A DNA stretch of 64,000 nt from Aquabacterium sp. OR-4. GTDB taxonomy: Bacteria > Pseudomonadota > Gammaproteobacteria > Burkholderiales > Burkholderiaceae_C. Below the pieces are notes generated by a model that saw nothing but the letters and a program-made list of their open reading frames with translations, had not been told where the DNA came from and ran no database searches. Of the stretch, positions 42,029 to 50,227 are shown in pieces (position 1 is the first letter of the stretch; each line of letters begins with the position of its first letter). The stretch is taken from positions 1,736,001 through 1,800,000 of the forward strand of contig NZ_JAOCQD020000002.1 of NCBI RefSeq assembly GCF_025290835.2, given 5' to 3'. A program made the position numbers and the translations under genes.

Positions 42029-43114
42029 ATGATGGATCCGCCTGAACCTCTCGTCGCCACCGCACCGATGAACGACGCTGCGGCCCTGCATGCAGGCGTT
42101 GGTGCCGGCGCGCATCGCAGCGCCCGGCTTGACCAGGCGGTGCGCGGCGTTGCCCGAGCGGCGATGAAGCGCGGGGAGAAGGTTGTCCAGATCCGGACCA
42201 CGATCAAGCTTGGCCAGGCCCAGCGTAGCGAGAAGCCGAAGGCGTCAGCGCCGACGGTGCTGCTGTTGGACCCCAGGCAGATCGATGTGTCGCGCTGGTT
42301 CAACCGGCACGACGAGAGCTACCGCAGCGACGCATTCCAAAACCTCAAAAGGAGCATCCAACATGATGGTGAAAACCACGTCCCTGTCCTCGTCCGCGCC
42401 CTGCCCTCGGGCCGCAGCGGCACTGCGCAGCCACGCTACGAACTGGTCTACGGCCATCGGCGCCGCCAGGCTTGCTTGGAGCTCGGCCTGCCCGTTCGCG
42501 CAATCGTCGAAAAGCTCGCCGAAGGGGACTTGGTAAGGCGGGCCCACGCCGAGAACAGGGACCGGGCGCCCCTGTCTGCCTATGAAGCTGGCCTGTTCTA
42601 CAAGCAGCTGATGGATGCTCAGCTGTACAGCAGCCAGCGCCAGATGGCGGAAGCCCTGGGCATCGACCAAGCCGACGCCGGCCGGAAGATGTGGTTAGCT
42701 GGGATGCCCGCCGATCTGATCGCGGTCTTCCGGAACCCGGTGGAGATCGGCTGCGACGATGCAAAGCGGCTGCGTGCAGCTTGGACGCAGGATGCCGAGG
42801 GCCTACTGCACCGCGCGCGCGGTCTGCTGGAAGTAGACGGGCCACTGCCAGCCAGGCAGGCCATTGTGAGGCTGGTGCCCCGGCGCCTTGCCGTGGGTGA
42901 TGGAGGCTCCATCACCCAGGCCGATCAACCTGCCCCGGCTGCCGTCGATGCACAGACCAGAGCCATCGTCGAGATTCAGTCCTCGGGGCCCAGTGCGGTG
43001 ACGCTTCGGGTCCACGCCGGCCTGTCCAAGTCCGACTGCGAAGCCCTGGTCGCCCAAGTGACTTTGTTCTTGCACAAGCGGCGAAGCGACCGGTCGATCT
43101 CTGCGGCGCAATGA
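42029..43114 (+). CDS. parB: ParB family partition protein, start codon at an IS66 junction
   Basis: A 361-residue ParB-fold protein. The ParB N-terminal region has VSRWFNRHDESYRSDAFQNLK and the nucleotide-binding-box-like VYGHRRRQACLELG, then a helix-turn-helix (SQRQMAEALGIDQADAGRKM) and a C-terminal domain for dimerisation. The ATG lies inside the IS66 target duplication, so the original leader is now 1.7 kb away. Without the IS the upstream frame stays open to about 40,220, so the native N-terminus may have been longer. An IS-borne promoter, if any, would now drive it. Confidence 0.8.
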   Translation: MMDPPEPLVATAPMNDAAALHAGVGAGAHRSARLDQAVRGVARAAMKRGEKVVQIRTTIKLGQAQRSEKPKASAPTVLLLDPRQIDVSRWFNRHDESYRSDAFQNLKRSIQHDGENHVPVLVRALPSGRSGTAQPRYELVYGHRRRQACLELGLPVRAIVEKLAEGDLVRRAHAENRDRAPLSAYEAGLFYKQLMDAQLYSSQRQMAEALGIDQADAGRKMWLAGMPADLIAVFRNPVEIGCDDAKRLRAAWTQDAEGLLHRARGLLEVDGPLPARQAIVRLVPRRLAVGDGGSITQADQPAPAAVDAQTRAIVEIQSSGPSAVTLRVHAGLSKSDCEALVAQVTLFLHKRRSDRSISAAQ

Positions 43115-43137
43115 GTCTGCTCATCGGAGTGCAGGAT

Positions 43138-43159
43138 GGATGGAAGCATGCTTCCATCC
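43138..43159. promoter_or_regulatory. 22-bp perfect palindrome after parB (candidate parS)
   Basis: GGATGGAAGCA followed by its exact reverse complement, starting 24 bp after the parB stop. The length and perfect symmetry resemble ParB-type centromere sites. It could also act as a 3'-end hairpin, but it has no spacer loop and no T-run. Confidence 0.45.
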
Positions 43160-43402
43160 GAGGGCGGGACAAGGGCTTGACCTCCGCAAGGGCTCGGCGT
43201 GCAGGAAGTCGGGTGGCGGCGCGCAGGCGCTGTGCATACGGCACCTGTCAAAACGAATAAGATGCGCCCACAGCCGCGTTACGCTGAACCTGCTGCCGGG
43301 TTAAACAACGTTTTCCGCTTCCCTTTCTGATTCGCAGACCGTGCCCATTCCTCTGGTCGGTGCGTAATCGGCAGACATCGACCATGCACTAAGGAATTTG
43401 GC

Positions 43403-44158
43403 ATGTCTGTTTCGACTTTTTTCGTTTCCTCGGCCGCCGTGCGACATCTCAAGCATGGCGCCCAACACCGCACACGCGGTGTCCCCTCCGCCCATATGAG
43501 CGAGGCCCTCGCAGCGGCGCTTGGCTTCAGGACCCATGCCGCGCTTCGCGACGCACTCAGCGGCCGCGCCACGGTCGAGGTTCCCAAGCCCAGCAATGCA
43601 CGCATGGTGAAACGGTTGCACGAACTCGGTCACCACGCGATCCCAGGTGGGGCTCGCCTCGTGCCCGAGTTCGAACACTCCTACACGCCCTTCCGCAACG
43701 ACCCTCTGCGCAAGAAGCGCAGTGCGCGCTGGTGGGCCTGGCGCAACCTGATGGTGTCGGCCATCAACGCCGGTCTTGATCAGCGGCTATTCGGCCTCAC
43801 GCCTACCGACAACTGGTGGCCCGGCGCCTCGCCGGAGAACCAACGCTGCCAGGCGCACATGTACCGCTTCCTGGTCGACGGCCGTCTGCCTGCACTTGTG
43901 AGCGTGGACGCCCATGCCGGCGACGAGCTGTCCATCTGCGTGCTGCTCAGCCCCAAGAGAACCGACATCAAGCCGGAGTGGCACCACGGTTTGGACTGGG
44001 CCGACGCGATGGCGCATGGCTGGGTGGAGCGCCGACTGGGCGTCTGGATTCAGGACGGCGGTGAGGCCTTCCACTGCAAGCGCGACCTCAAACCTCAGCT
44101 GGCCGAGCTGGCCATCGAGCCTTCTGGCTACGCCGATCAGGGCAGCTTCATTCTCTGA
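43403..44158 (+). CDS. Hypothetical protein of integrative elements
   Basis: A 251-residue cytoplasmic protein I do not recognise. The first 60 residues (HLKHGAQHRTRG, SEALAAALGFRTHAALRDAL) resemble the small helical domain that precedes glyoxalase-like folds in some element-borne proteins. The rest is Trp-rich (RWWAWRNLMVSAINAG, TDNWWPGASPENQ) with no catalytic motif. AAGGA lies 8 bases before the ATG. It is preceded by a 288-bp gap holding the palindrome. Codon use is normal, so it is probably a real gene. Confidence 0.62.
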   Translation: MSVSTFFVSSAAVRHLKHGAQHRTRGVPSAHMSEALAAALGFRTHAALRDALSGRATVEVPKPSNARMVKRLHELGHHAIPGGARLVPEFEHSYTPFRNDPLRKKRSARWWAWRNLMVSAINAGLDQRLFGLTPTDNWWPGASPENQRCQAHMYRFLVDGRLPALVSVDAHAGDELSICVLLSPKRTDIKPEWHHGLDWADAMAHGWVERRLGVWIQDGGEAFHCKRDLKPQLAELAIEPSGYADQGSFIL

Positions 44159-44326
44159 TGTTCGCTCGTACGTCGGGGCAACACCTTTGCCCTGACGCAA
44201 CGGTGTCGTGCGCCGCCAGGCTCTCGGCCTGCGTCCCGTGTCGTCACGTCACGGGCTTCCGGCGTCGATCCTTCATGTCCTCGAGCTCGTTGGCCTTCAC
44301 CTGCCGATGGTTCACGGAATGCCTGT

Positions 44327-45121
44327 TCAGAGCTTCGCGTCGCCGGTCTTCGGCTTCTCGCCATTGATGTTGCCCGCGCCAGAAGCCATGTACTTCATGA
44401 ACGAGCGCCCTGCATCGAGGTCCACCAGTTGGCCGAATCCGGACGCCAGGATCTTGACCCCGTTCCTGTGCTGGGGCTGGTAGCTGACGCCGAAAGCTTT
44501 GCGGCAGGCGGGGTCGAGCCTGATCTTGTCACCGCTGCCGCTGCGGACGAACGGGAAGTCCAAGCACTGCCCTTCAAACAGCTCGGCACCGTGGATGGCG
44601 GGATCACCTTGCTGCGGCGCGATGGTGCCACCGTTCACGATCATGAAGGCGCTCTTGATGGGCGCGGCGTCCGCGTACTTGGCCTGCACGTCGGCGACCA
44701 TCTTCTCGTAGGCATACCGACCGCTCGCATCGTCGCGCCAGACCGCCCAGACCTTCCCTTCGTGGAGGAAGACCTTCACGAAATCGAAGTTCGACTTCGC
44801 TTCCGGATGCAGATCGAAGCGGATGCCTGCCCTCACCTTGGCACCGGTTGCCGGGCTGGTGAGCTCGTAGTCGGACTGTTTGAGGTTGATCGGCCGATCG
44901 TTGGCGTCCTTGCTACCCGGCGGGAAGCGCTTTCGGATGGCTGTAACGGCCTCGGCCTCGCTCATGCCCAGCTTCACGCCGAGAAGGTCGTACGAGGCAA
45001 TTGCGCCCTTGGTGTCCTGCGGCTTGTAGATCGATGCCGCTTGAACGGGGCCGGCGCTCAGGGCGGCGAGAAGTGCGGTGGCGATGAGGCTGCGACAGGG
45101 GCGGAGGGCAGACAGAGTCAT
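44327..45121 (-). CDS. Secreted hypothetical protein
   Basis: A 264-residue protein with a clear signal peptide (MTLSALRPCRSLIATALLAA, cleavage near VQA|AS) and no known domain. The mature part starts with YDLLGVKLGMSEAEAVTAIRKRF, a motif shared with various periplasmic proteins that sense or process ligands. It contains two Cys (QCLDFPF, DPACRKAFG) that could form a disulfide. It lies 91 bp downstream of a second small secreted protein on the same strand. It is convergent with the 251-residue gene, with 168 bp between. Confidence 0.7.
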   Translation of the reverse strand: MTLSALRPCRSLIATALLAALSAGPVQAASIYKPQDTKGAIASYDLLGVKLGMSEAEAVTAIRKRFPPGSKDANDRPINLKQSDYELTSPATGAKVRAGIRFDLHPEAKSNFDFVKVFLHEGKVWAVWRDDASGRYAYEKMVADVQAKYADAAPIKSAFMIVNGGTIAPQQGDPAIHGAELFEGQCLDFPFVRSGSGDKIRLDPACRKAFGVSYQPQHRNGVKILASGFGQLVDLDAGRSFMKYMASGAGNINGEKPKTGDAKL

Positions 45122-45212
45122 GTTGGTTTGATCGAAGGGAAGCACTGGGGGCATGCGGCCGAGCCCCGGTCTGCACACGCAGACCTCGCGGCCTTGGTCT
45201 GGGCTGATGCGG

Positions 45213-45479
45213 TCAGCGCCGCTCCGCAGAGGCCCGCGCTGGGCGGAAGACTCGGATGGCCCCGTTCAGCTCAGGATCGGAGTCCTTGCGCGCGGCTATC
45301 GCGGCAGCAAGGAGAACAGCATCCGGAATGCTGGATGCAGCCAGAGGCGTATTGCTCCGATCTGCGGCTCGCTCGCCGCTCTGGCGGCGCGGGTCGGTAT
45401 CGGCTGCACGCACAGCGACAGCGTTCAGCAATACCACCGCGACTAGGCCAGCGGTTGCCGCAAACGGGCGAGTCTTCAT
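45213..45479 (-). CDS. Small secreted hypothetical protein
   Basis: An 88-residue protein with a signal peptide (MKTRPFAATAGLVAVVLLNA, cleavage near VRA|AD) and a short polar mature part. GAGGAGG lies 9 bases before the ATG, which strongly supports translation from 45479 rather than from the longer frame to 45593. It is divergent from the XRE regulator and upstream of the larger secreted gene. No family is recognised. Confidence 0.62.
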   Translation of the reverse strand: MKTRPFAATAGLVAVVLLNAVAVRAADTDPRRQSGERAADRSNTPLAASSIPDAVLLAAAIAARKDSDPELNGAIRVFRPARASAERR

Positions 45480-45590
45480 GTTCTTGGCCTCCTCAGGCGA
45501 GACGTTGCGCCGGTTCAACCGGCTCGATGGCGACCGTCTGGACAGCTGCATTGCGGCCATGAGAGAGATCGGTTCAATCTCGCTTTGTAC

Positions 45591-45612
45591 CATATATGAG
45601 GGTGCATATATG
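45591..45612. promoter_or_regulatory. Paired CATATATG boxes upstream of the XRE regulator
   Basis: Two copies of the palindrome CATATATG (45591-45598 and 45605-45612) are 14 bp apart in the gap between the divergent secreted-protein gene and the regulator. TTGTAC at 45585 with TATATG at 45607 would form a sigma-70-like promoter overlapped by both boxes. This is a likely self-regulation site. Confidence 0.5.
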
Positions 45613-45638
45613 CGACCACATCCTCACCATTTCCGAGG

Positions 45639-45890
45639 ATGCGCAAAGCCCAAGACGAACTGGTATTGCGAGCCGCCGCCGCTGAAATCAAAGCGCGCCG
45701 CGGCCGCATTGACATCAGCCAAGAGGAGTTGGCGCACCGCGCGGACGTCCACCGGTCCTTCATCGCGCGCGTGGAAGTGGCGCAGACGCAGCCCTCGCTG
45801 GCCGTCTTGGTCAGGATTGCTGACGCGTTGGAGGTGGACGCGGCTGAGCTCGTGCGCGCCATCGTTGAGCGCTGCAAACGCGAGGCATAA
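45639..45890 (+). CDS. XRE family helix-turn-helix regulator
   Basis: An 83-residue Cro/C1-type repressor: almost the whole protein is one HTH_3 domain (ISQEELAHRADVHRSFIARVEVAQTQPSLAVLVRIADALEVD). Proteins of this size commonly control mobile-element genes and themselves. GAGG lies directly against the ATG, too close for normal use, so translation may depend on a short or leaderless message. The paired CATATATG boxes lie just upstream. Confidence 0.88.
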   Translation: MRKAQDELVLRAAAAEIKARRGRIDISQEELAHRADVHRSFIARVEVAQTQPSLAVLVRIADALEVDAAELVRAIVERCKREA

Positions 45891-46096
45891 AGCAGGAAAG
45901 TCTCTGCTGCAGCAGGCGTTCCCAACCCCGATCACGAGGGCACATCTCGCGCCATGCCATCAAGCCGCTGCCTGCCAGCCTTTCATGCGGGGAGGTACCA
46001 AGACAGTGCGTCGGCGCCCGCGTCATGAAGCCGTCACGAACTGACCAGACCATGTAGGCATCACATGTAAGCGTTGCGATCAGGTGAGGCTATCGG

Positions 46097-47665
46097 GTGC
46101 AGGATCAGGCTGGGCAGAGCGATGAAGACGATGCCGAGGACGCCGGGATACCGGTGGCCCAGTACGTTCGCATGTCCACGGAGCATCAGAGGTACTCGAC
46201 TGAAAATCAGGCCGCCACGATCAGCGAGTACGCAGCCCGCCACGGGATGCGGATCGTGCGGACGTACGAGGATTCCGGCAAGAGCGGGCTGAACCTCCGA
46301 GGTCGCAGTGGTCTGCAGGCGTTGCTTCACGACGTGAAGCAACCCAATCCGAAGTTCAGTTCCGTACTGGTTTACGACGTCAGCCGCTGGGGCCGCTTCC
46401 CTGACCCCGACGAAGCCGCTGTCTATGAGCACGCGTGCAAGAGCCGCGGCATCCGGGTCATTTACTGTGCCGAGCCCTTCAACAACGACGGCTCGTTGCC
46501 GTCCACTGTGTTCATCGGCATCAAGCGCAGCATGGCGGCCGAGTACAGCCGTGAGCTTTCAGTGAAAGTGTTTGCCGGCGCCAGCAACATCGTCCGGCAC
46601 GGCTTTCGCCAAGGTGGCGTCGCCGGGTTCGGGCTGCGGCGTCAGTTGGTCGACGAGCAACAGAACGTCAAGGGGCTGCTGTCGCGCGGCGAGAAGAAGA
46701 GCATCCAGACCGACCGCGTGGTGCTGGTCCCCGGCCCGCCCGAAGAGGTGGCGGTCGTGCATCGCATCTATCGGCTCTTTCTCGAAGACTGCATGCCGGA
46801 GCGCGTGATCGCCTCCGTGCTCAACCGGGAAGGCATCCCGTCGGACGCGGGGCGCGCCTGGACGCGCGGCACGGTCCACCAGATCCTGACCAACGAGAAG
46901 TACATCGGCAACAACGTCTACAATCGCACGTCGTACAAGCTGAAGGTCCGGCACGTGCGCAACCCGCCGGACGAATGGGTGCGTCGCGACAGTGCGTTCG
47001 AAGCCATTGTTCCGATGCACATGTTCGTGCAAGCCCAGGCGATCATCGCCGCGCGCTCTCAGCATCTGGATGACGATCAGTTGCTGGACCTTCTCCGGCG
47101 GACACTGCAGAAGCACGGCGCCTTGTCCGGCATCGTCATCGATGAAGACGAGGACGCGCCGTCCAGCTCCACATATCGCAGCAGGTTCGGCTGCCTGCTG
47201 CGGGCCTACAGCCTCATCGGCTACACCCCGCGGCGCGACTATGCCTATCTGGAGATTAATCGGGCGCTACGGCGCCACCATCCCGAACTGATCGAGCAGA
47301 TGGCGGCCAACCTCGTCAGCACAGGCGGCTGGACGGTGCGTGACCCCTTGACAGACCTGCTCACCGTCAACGGCGAGTTCACCGTGTCGCTGGTGATCGC
47401 GAGATCGAAACCGACACCCGCTGGATCGCAACGGTGGCGGATCCGCTTCGACGCCAGCCTGCTGCCGGACATCACCGTCGTGGCTCGCATGGACCCCGGA
47501 AACCAGCGGGTCTTCGACTACTACGTTTTCCCAGCCATCGACTTCATTCCAGACACGTTGCCGACGCTGGAAGACAACGGCTTCACACTGGATGCCTACC
47601 GCACGGATTCGCTCGACTTCTTCTACCAAGTGGCGGGACGTGTTTCTCTGCAGGACGCCGCATGA
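46097..47665 (+). CDS. Large serine recombinase
   Basis: A 522-residue resolvase/invertase-type recombinase. The catalytic domain (about 18-165) has the nucleophile in YVRMSTEHQ (Ser27), the Arg-containing YDVSRWGRF and a long helix. A recombinase domain (HGFRQGGVAGFGLRR, NREGIPSDAGRAWTRGTVHQILTNEKYIGNNVYNR) and a C-terminal region of about 200 residues follow. The best start is GTG at 46097, with AGGTGAGG 8 bases upstream. It is coupled (ATGA) to two ParB-fold genes. It could move this three-gene unit or act on the whole element. Confidence 0.88.
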   Translation: MQDQAGQSDEDDAEDAGIPVAQYVRMSTEHQRYSTENQAATISEYAARHGMRIVRTYEDSGKSGLNLRGRSGLQALLHDVKQPNPKFSSVLVYDVSRWGRFPDPDEAAVYEHACKSRGIRVIYCAEPFNNDGSLPSTVFIGIKRSMAAEYSRELSVKVFAGASNIVRHGFRQGGVAGFGLRRQLVDEQQNVKGLLSRGEKKSIQTDRVVLVPGPPEEVAVVHRIYRLFLEDCMPERVIASVLNREGIPSDAGRAWTRGTVHQILTNEKYIGNNVYNRTSYKLKVRHVRNPPDEWVRRDSAFEAIVPMHMFVQAQAIIAARSQHLDDDQLLDLLRRTLQKHGALSGIVIDEDEDAPSSSTYRSRFGCLLRAYSLIGYTPRRDYAYLEINRALRRHHPELIEQMAANLVSTGGWTVRDPLTDLLTVNGEFTVSLVIARSKPTPAGSQRWRIRFDASLLPDITVVARMDPGNQRVFDYYVFPAIDFIPDTLPTLEDNGFTLDAYRTDSLDFFYQVAGRVSLQDAA

Positions 47666-48558
47666 CCCAATCGTCCCCCCACATTGAAATGATCCCGATT
47701 GCCGACATCGCGGTAGTCAACCCACGTGTCCGCAACCCGAGGATCCACAAGACCATCACCGAGAGCATTGATCAGGTCGGTCTGAAGAGGCCGATCACTG
47801 TGCGGCGCGTACCGCCGGGGCAAGGTGGTACGCCCTATGCGCTGATCTGCGGACAAGGGCGCCTGGAATCCTGCCGGATGCTGGGGCAGACCGAGATCGC
47901 CGCCTTGATCGTCGACGTCGACGAAGAGACCGGGCACGTGATGAGCATTGTGGAGAACGTTGCCCGGCGAACGCCCCGCGCCGTGGAGACGCTCGAGCAT
48001 GTGCGTGTCCTCAAGCAGCGCGGTTACACCGATTCCGAAGTGGCGGCCAAGCTCGGCTGCACGCCCTCGTGGGTCAACAACGTGGTGAACCTGCTGGAGC
48101 GCGGCGAGAAGCGATTGTTGGCGGCCACCGAAGCAGGCCACATCCCGATCAACCTGGCTGTCAGCATCTCTCGTGCGAATGGCGCCGACGCACAGCAGCT
48201 GCTGATGGATGCCTACGAAAGCGGCGAGTTGACGGGTCGAAAGATCACCGTTGTGCGTAAGATCCTCGAGCAGCGGGAGCGCAGCGGCAAAAAGGGCACC
48301 AATTCGTTTGCCAGGGGCCCGACGCGGCGCCAGATGAGCCCCGAGGACCTGGCCAAGCTGTACCAGCGCGACGTCGAAATGCACCGGCGGATCCAAAAGA
48401 AGGCCGAGTACACGCAGAAGTCGCTGCTGCTGGCCCAGCAGATCTTCAAGGAACTGTTCGCGAGCAAGGAGTTCTGCGCCCTGCTACGTTCCGAGAAGCT
48501 GGTGAGCGTGCCGCAACCCTTGGCTGAATTGGTGCCGCGCGGGGGCCTGGTGCGATGA
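47662..48558 (+). CDS. ParB N-terminal-domain protein, recombinase-linked
   Basis: A 298-residue ParB-fold protein: an N-terminal ParB domain (IEMIPIADIAVVNPRVRNPR, then CGQGRLESCRMLGQ, which replaces the GERR nucleotide box of classical ParB), a helix-turn-helix (SEVAAKLGCTPSWVNNVVNL) and a basic C-terminal half (KKGTNSFARGPTRRQMSPED). The ATG overlaps the recombinase stop and its own stop overlaps the next ATG, so the three products are made together. No parA is adjacent, so a role in recombination rather than partition is possible. Confidence 0.8.
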   Translation: MTQSSPHIEMIPIADIAVVNPRVRNPRIHKTITESIDQVGLKRPITVRRVPPGQGGTPYALICGQGRLESCRMLGQTEIAALIVDVDEETGHVMSIVENVARRTPRAVETLEHVRVLKQRGYTDSEVAAKLGCTPSWVNNVVNLLERGEKRLLAATEAGHIPINLAVSISRANGADAQQLLMDAYESGELTGRKITVVRKILEQRERSGKKGTNSFARGPTRRQMSPEDLAKLYQRDVEMHRRIQKKAEYTQKSLLLAQQIFKELFASKEFCALLRSEKLVSVPQPLAELVPRGGLVR

Positions 48559-49457
48559 GCCAGAAGCCGCCAAAGTCGGTCCGGCTGGGGTTCGAGCGGA
48601 ATTGCAAGGAGATCGCGCTCGACCTGCTCCAGCCGGGCATCCCCTTGCCGGCCGGCATCAAAGAGACCGTCAAATATCACCAGATTCGCACATCGGTGCA
48701 GGCCATCGGCCTTGTGGAGCCGATCGTGGTGGCGCACAGCCGCGAGACTGCCGGCACGTTCACGGTGCTTGACGGACGCATGCGCCTGGAGGCGCTGCGC
48801 GAATTGGCCGCGCAGCATGCGCTGTGCCTCATCTCGACGGACGACGAGGCCTACACCTACAACAAGCGCGTCAACCGACTCTCGGTGGTGCAGGAGCACC
48901 GCATGATCGTCCGTGCCGCCGAGCGGGGCGTGTCGGTCCAGCAACTGGCCGATGTGCTGGCCGTATCCCCCGGCGCCATACGGCAGCAGTTCAAGCTGCT
49001 CGATGGCATCTGCAGCGAGGCGGTGTCACTGCTGGCCGACAAGCCTGCCACCCATGGCATGTTCAAGGTGCTTAAACAGATGAAGCCGTTCCGGCAGATT
49101 GACGTGGCGCAGGCCATGATCAACCTCAACAACTACACCATCAAGTTGGCGCTGGCCATGCTGCAGGCCACACCGCCGGAACAACTGACGGAAGCGGCGA
49201 CAGCAAAGGGTCAGCGCGCCGGCCCGACGGAGGCTCTTCAGCGACTGCAGCGTGAACTGGCTGCCGTGCAGGCCGACACCAAGCTTCTGGAGGAAGGCTA
49301 CGGGCCGGCCAACCTGCAGTTGGAGATCATCAAGACCTACGTTGGCAAGACGCTGCTCGAAAACGCCGCCGTCGTCCGCTGGCTGGCCAAGACGCACGCC
49401 GAGTACCTGCAACAGCTCCAGCTGATAGCGGAGATCAAGCAACTGCCGACGCAGTAG
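48555..49457 (+). CDS. RepB/ParB-like protein, recombinase-linked
   Basis: A 300-residue protein with an N-terminal ParB-like domain (SVQAIGLVEPIVVAHSRE, LDGRMRLEALREL), a helix-turn-helix (VSVQQLADVLAVSPGAIRQQFKLL) and a long helical C-terminal part of the plasmid RepB type (YNKRVNRLSVVQEHRMIVRA; a final coiled region about 220-290). It is the third member of the recombinase operon, overlapping its neighbour by 4 bp. In rhizobial plasmids RepB partners RepA; no RepA is present here. Confidence 0.78.
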   Translation: MSQKPPKSVRLGFERNCKEIALDLLQPGIPLPAGIKETVKYHQIRTSVQAIGLVEPIVVAHSRETAGTFTVLDGRMRLEALRELAAQHALCLISTDDEAYTYNKRVNRLSVVQEHRMIVRAAERGVSVQQLADVLAVSPGAIRQQFKLLDGICSEAVSLLADKPATHGMFKVLKQMKPFRQIDVAQAMINLNNYTIKLALAMLQATPPEQLTEAATAKGQRAGPTEALQRLQRELAAVQADTKLLEEGYGPANLQLEIIKTYVGKTLLENAAVVRWLAKTHAEYLQQLQLIAEIKQLPTQ

Positions 49458-49474
49458 CGCTGCAACCCGCCGGT

Positions 49475-50227
49475 TCAGATTCGGAGCACGTCCTCTGCCA
49501 TGCCATCCAATCGCTGCTTGACGGCCTTCCAGCCCGGCAGGTGCCGATCCAGCAGCCGATAGAACCGCGGGCTGTGGTCGTGGCTGGCCAGGTGACACAG
49601 CTCGTGCAGCACCACGTAGTCGATGCATTCGCGCGGCGCCCGGACCAGTCCGGGGTGCAAGGTGATGCGCCCAGTGGGGGAGCAACTGCCCCATTGCACG
49701 CGCATGGCCTGCAATCGCATCGGCGGCGATGCCTTCACCCAGCGAAGCCCCATCGCAACCGAATCCATCCGCTCACGAAGCACCTCTCGGGCACGTTGCC
49801 GATACCAATGGTCCAGCGCCTGCTGCACCGTTGCCGAAGCCGCTTCGCGCGCGACCACTTCCAGGCAAGCACCGCGCAGCTTGCATGACGGCGTTGCCAC
49901 TTCGTCTACGATGACCCGCAAGCGATACCGACGGCCCAGGTAGTGCACCGCCTCACCGCTGACGTATTCACGGGGGCGAACATGGGCCGTACGCGCACGA
50001 GCAGCCTCTACGTGATCGAGGATCCATCGCGACCGTTTCTTTACGGCGACGATGACTGCTTCGTGTCCGACGCCTTCGGGTGCGTCCACGAGCACCCGCC
50101 CATCGGGCTCAACGTGGATCGCCACCTTCGATGGCTTTCGATCCCGTTGTACCCGCAACGAAAACGAAATGACTTCGTCTCCGTAGCGGACGCTGAAGCG
50201 CCCTGCCCGGACCTCGGCACCGGCCAT
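49475..50227 (-). CDS. M48-type (DUF45/YgjP-like) metallopeptidase
   Basis: A 250-residue soluble zinc-peptidase-like protein: an N-terminal beta-rich DUF45 region, RVQWGSCSPTGRITL, the zinc motif HELCH at 208-212 and a third ligand in HDHSPRFY (about 218). Proteins of this kind are very often encoded directly after hsdR in type I restriction loci, but their substrate is unknown. Its ATG overlaps the hsdR stop (TGATG), so it belongs to the restriction operon. It converges on the recombinase operon, with 17 bp between stops. Confidence 0.87.
   Translation of the reverse strand: MAGAEVRAGRFSVRYGDEVISFSLRVQRDRKPSKVAIHVEPDGRVLVDAPEGVGHEAVIVAVKKRSRWILDHVEAARARTAHVRPREYVSGEAVHYLGRRYRLRVIVDEVATPSCKLRGACLEVVAREAASATVQQALDHWYRQRAREVLRERMDSVAMGLRWVKASPPMRLQAMRVQWGSCSPTGRITLHPGLVRAPRECIDYVVLHELCHLASHDHSPRFYRLLDRHLPGWKAVKQRLDGMAEDVLRI

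Noticed and set aside
41060..43114. 684-residue plus frame running through the IS66 end into parB
   Set aside because: The first 320 codons are antisense to tnpA/tnpB; the real ParB starts at the target duplication (42029).
47662..49457. Chromosomal parAB or rhizobial repABC replication unit
   Set aside because: No ParA/RepA or RepC gene is adjacent; the genes are coupled to a serine recombinase instead.
50180..50215. Possible right attachment site (CTGAAGCGCC resembling the tRNA end)
   Set aside because: Only a 10-base match inside the coding part of the M48 gene; too short to be an attachment core.
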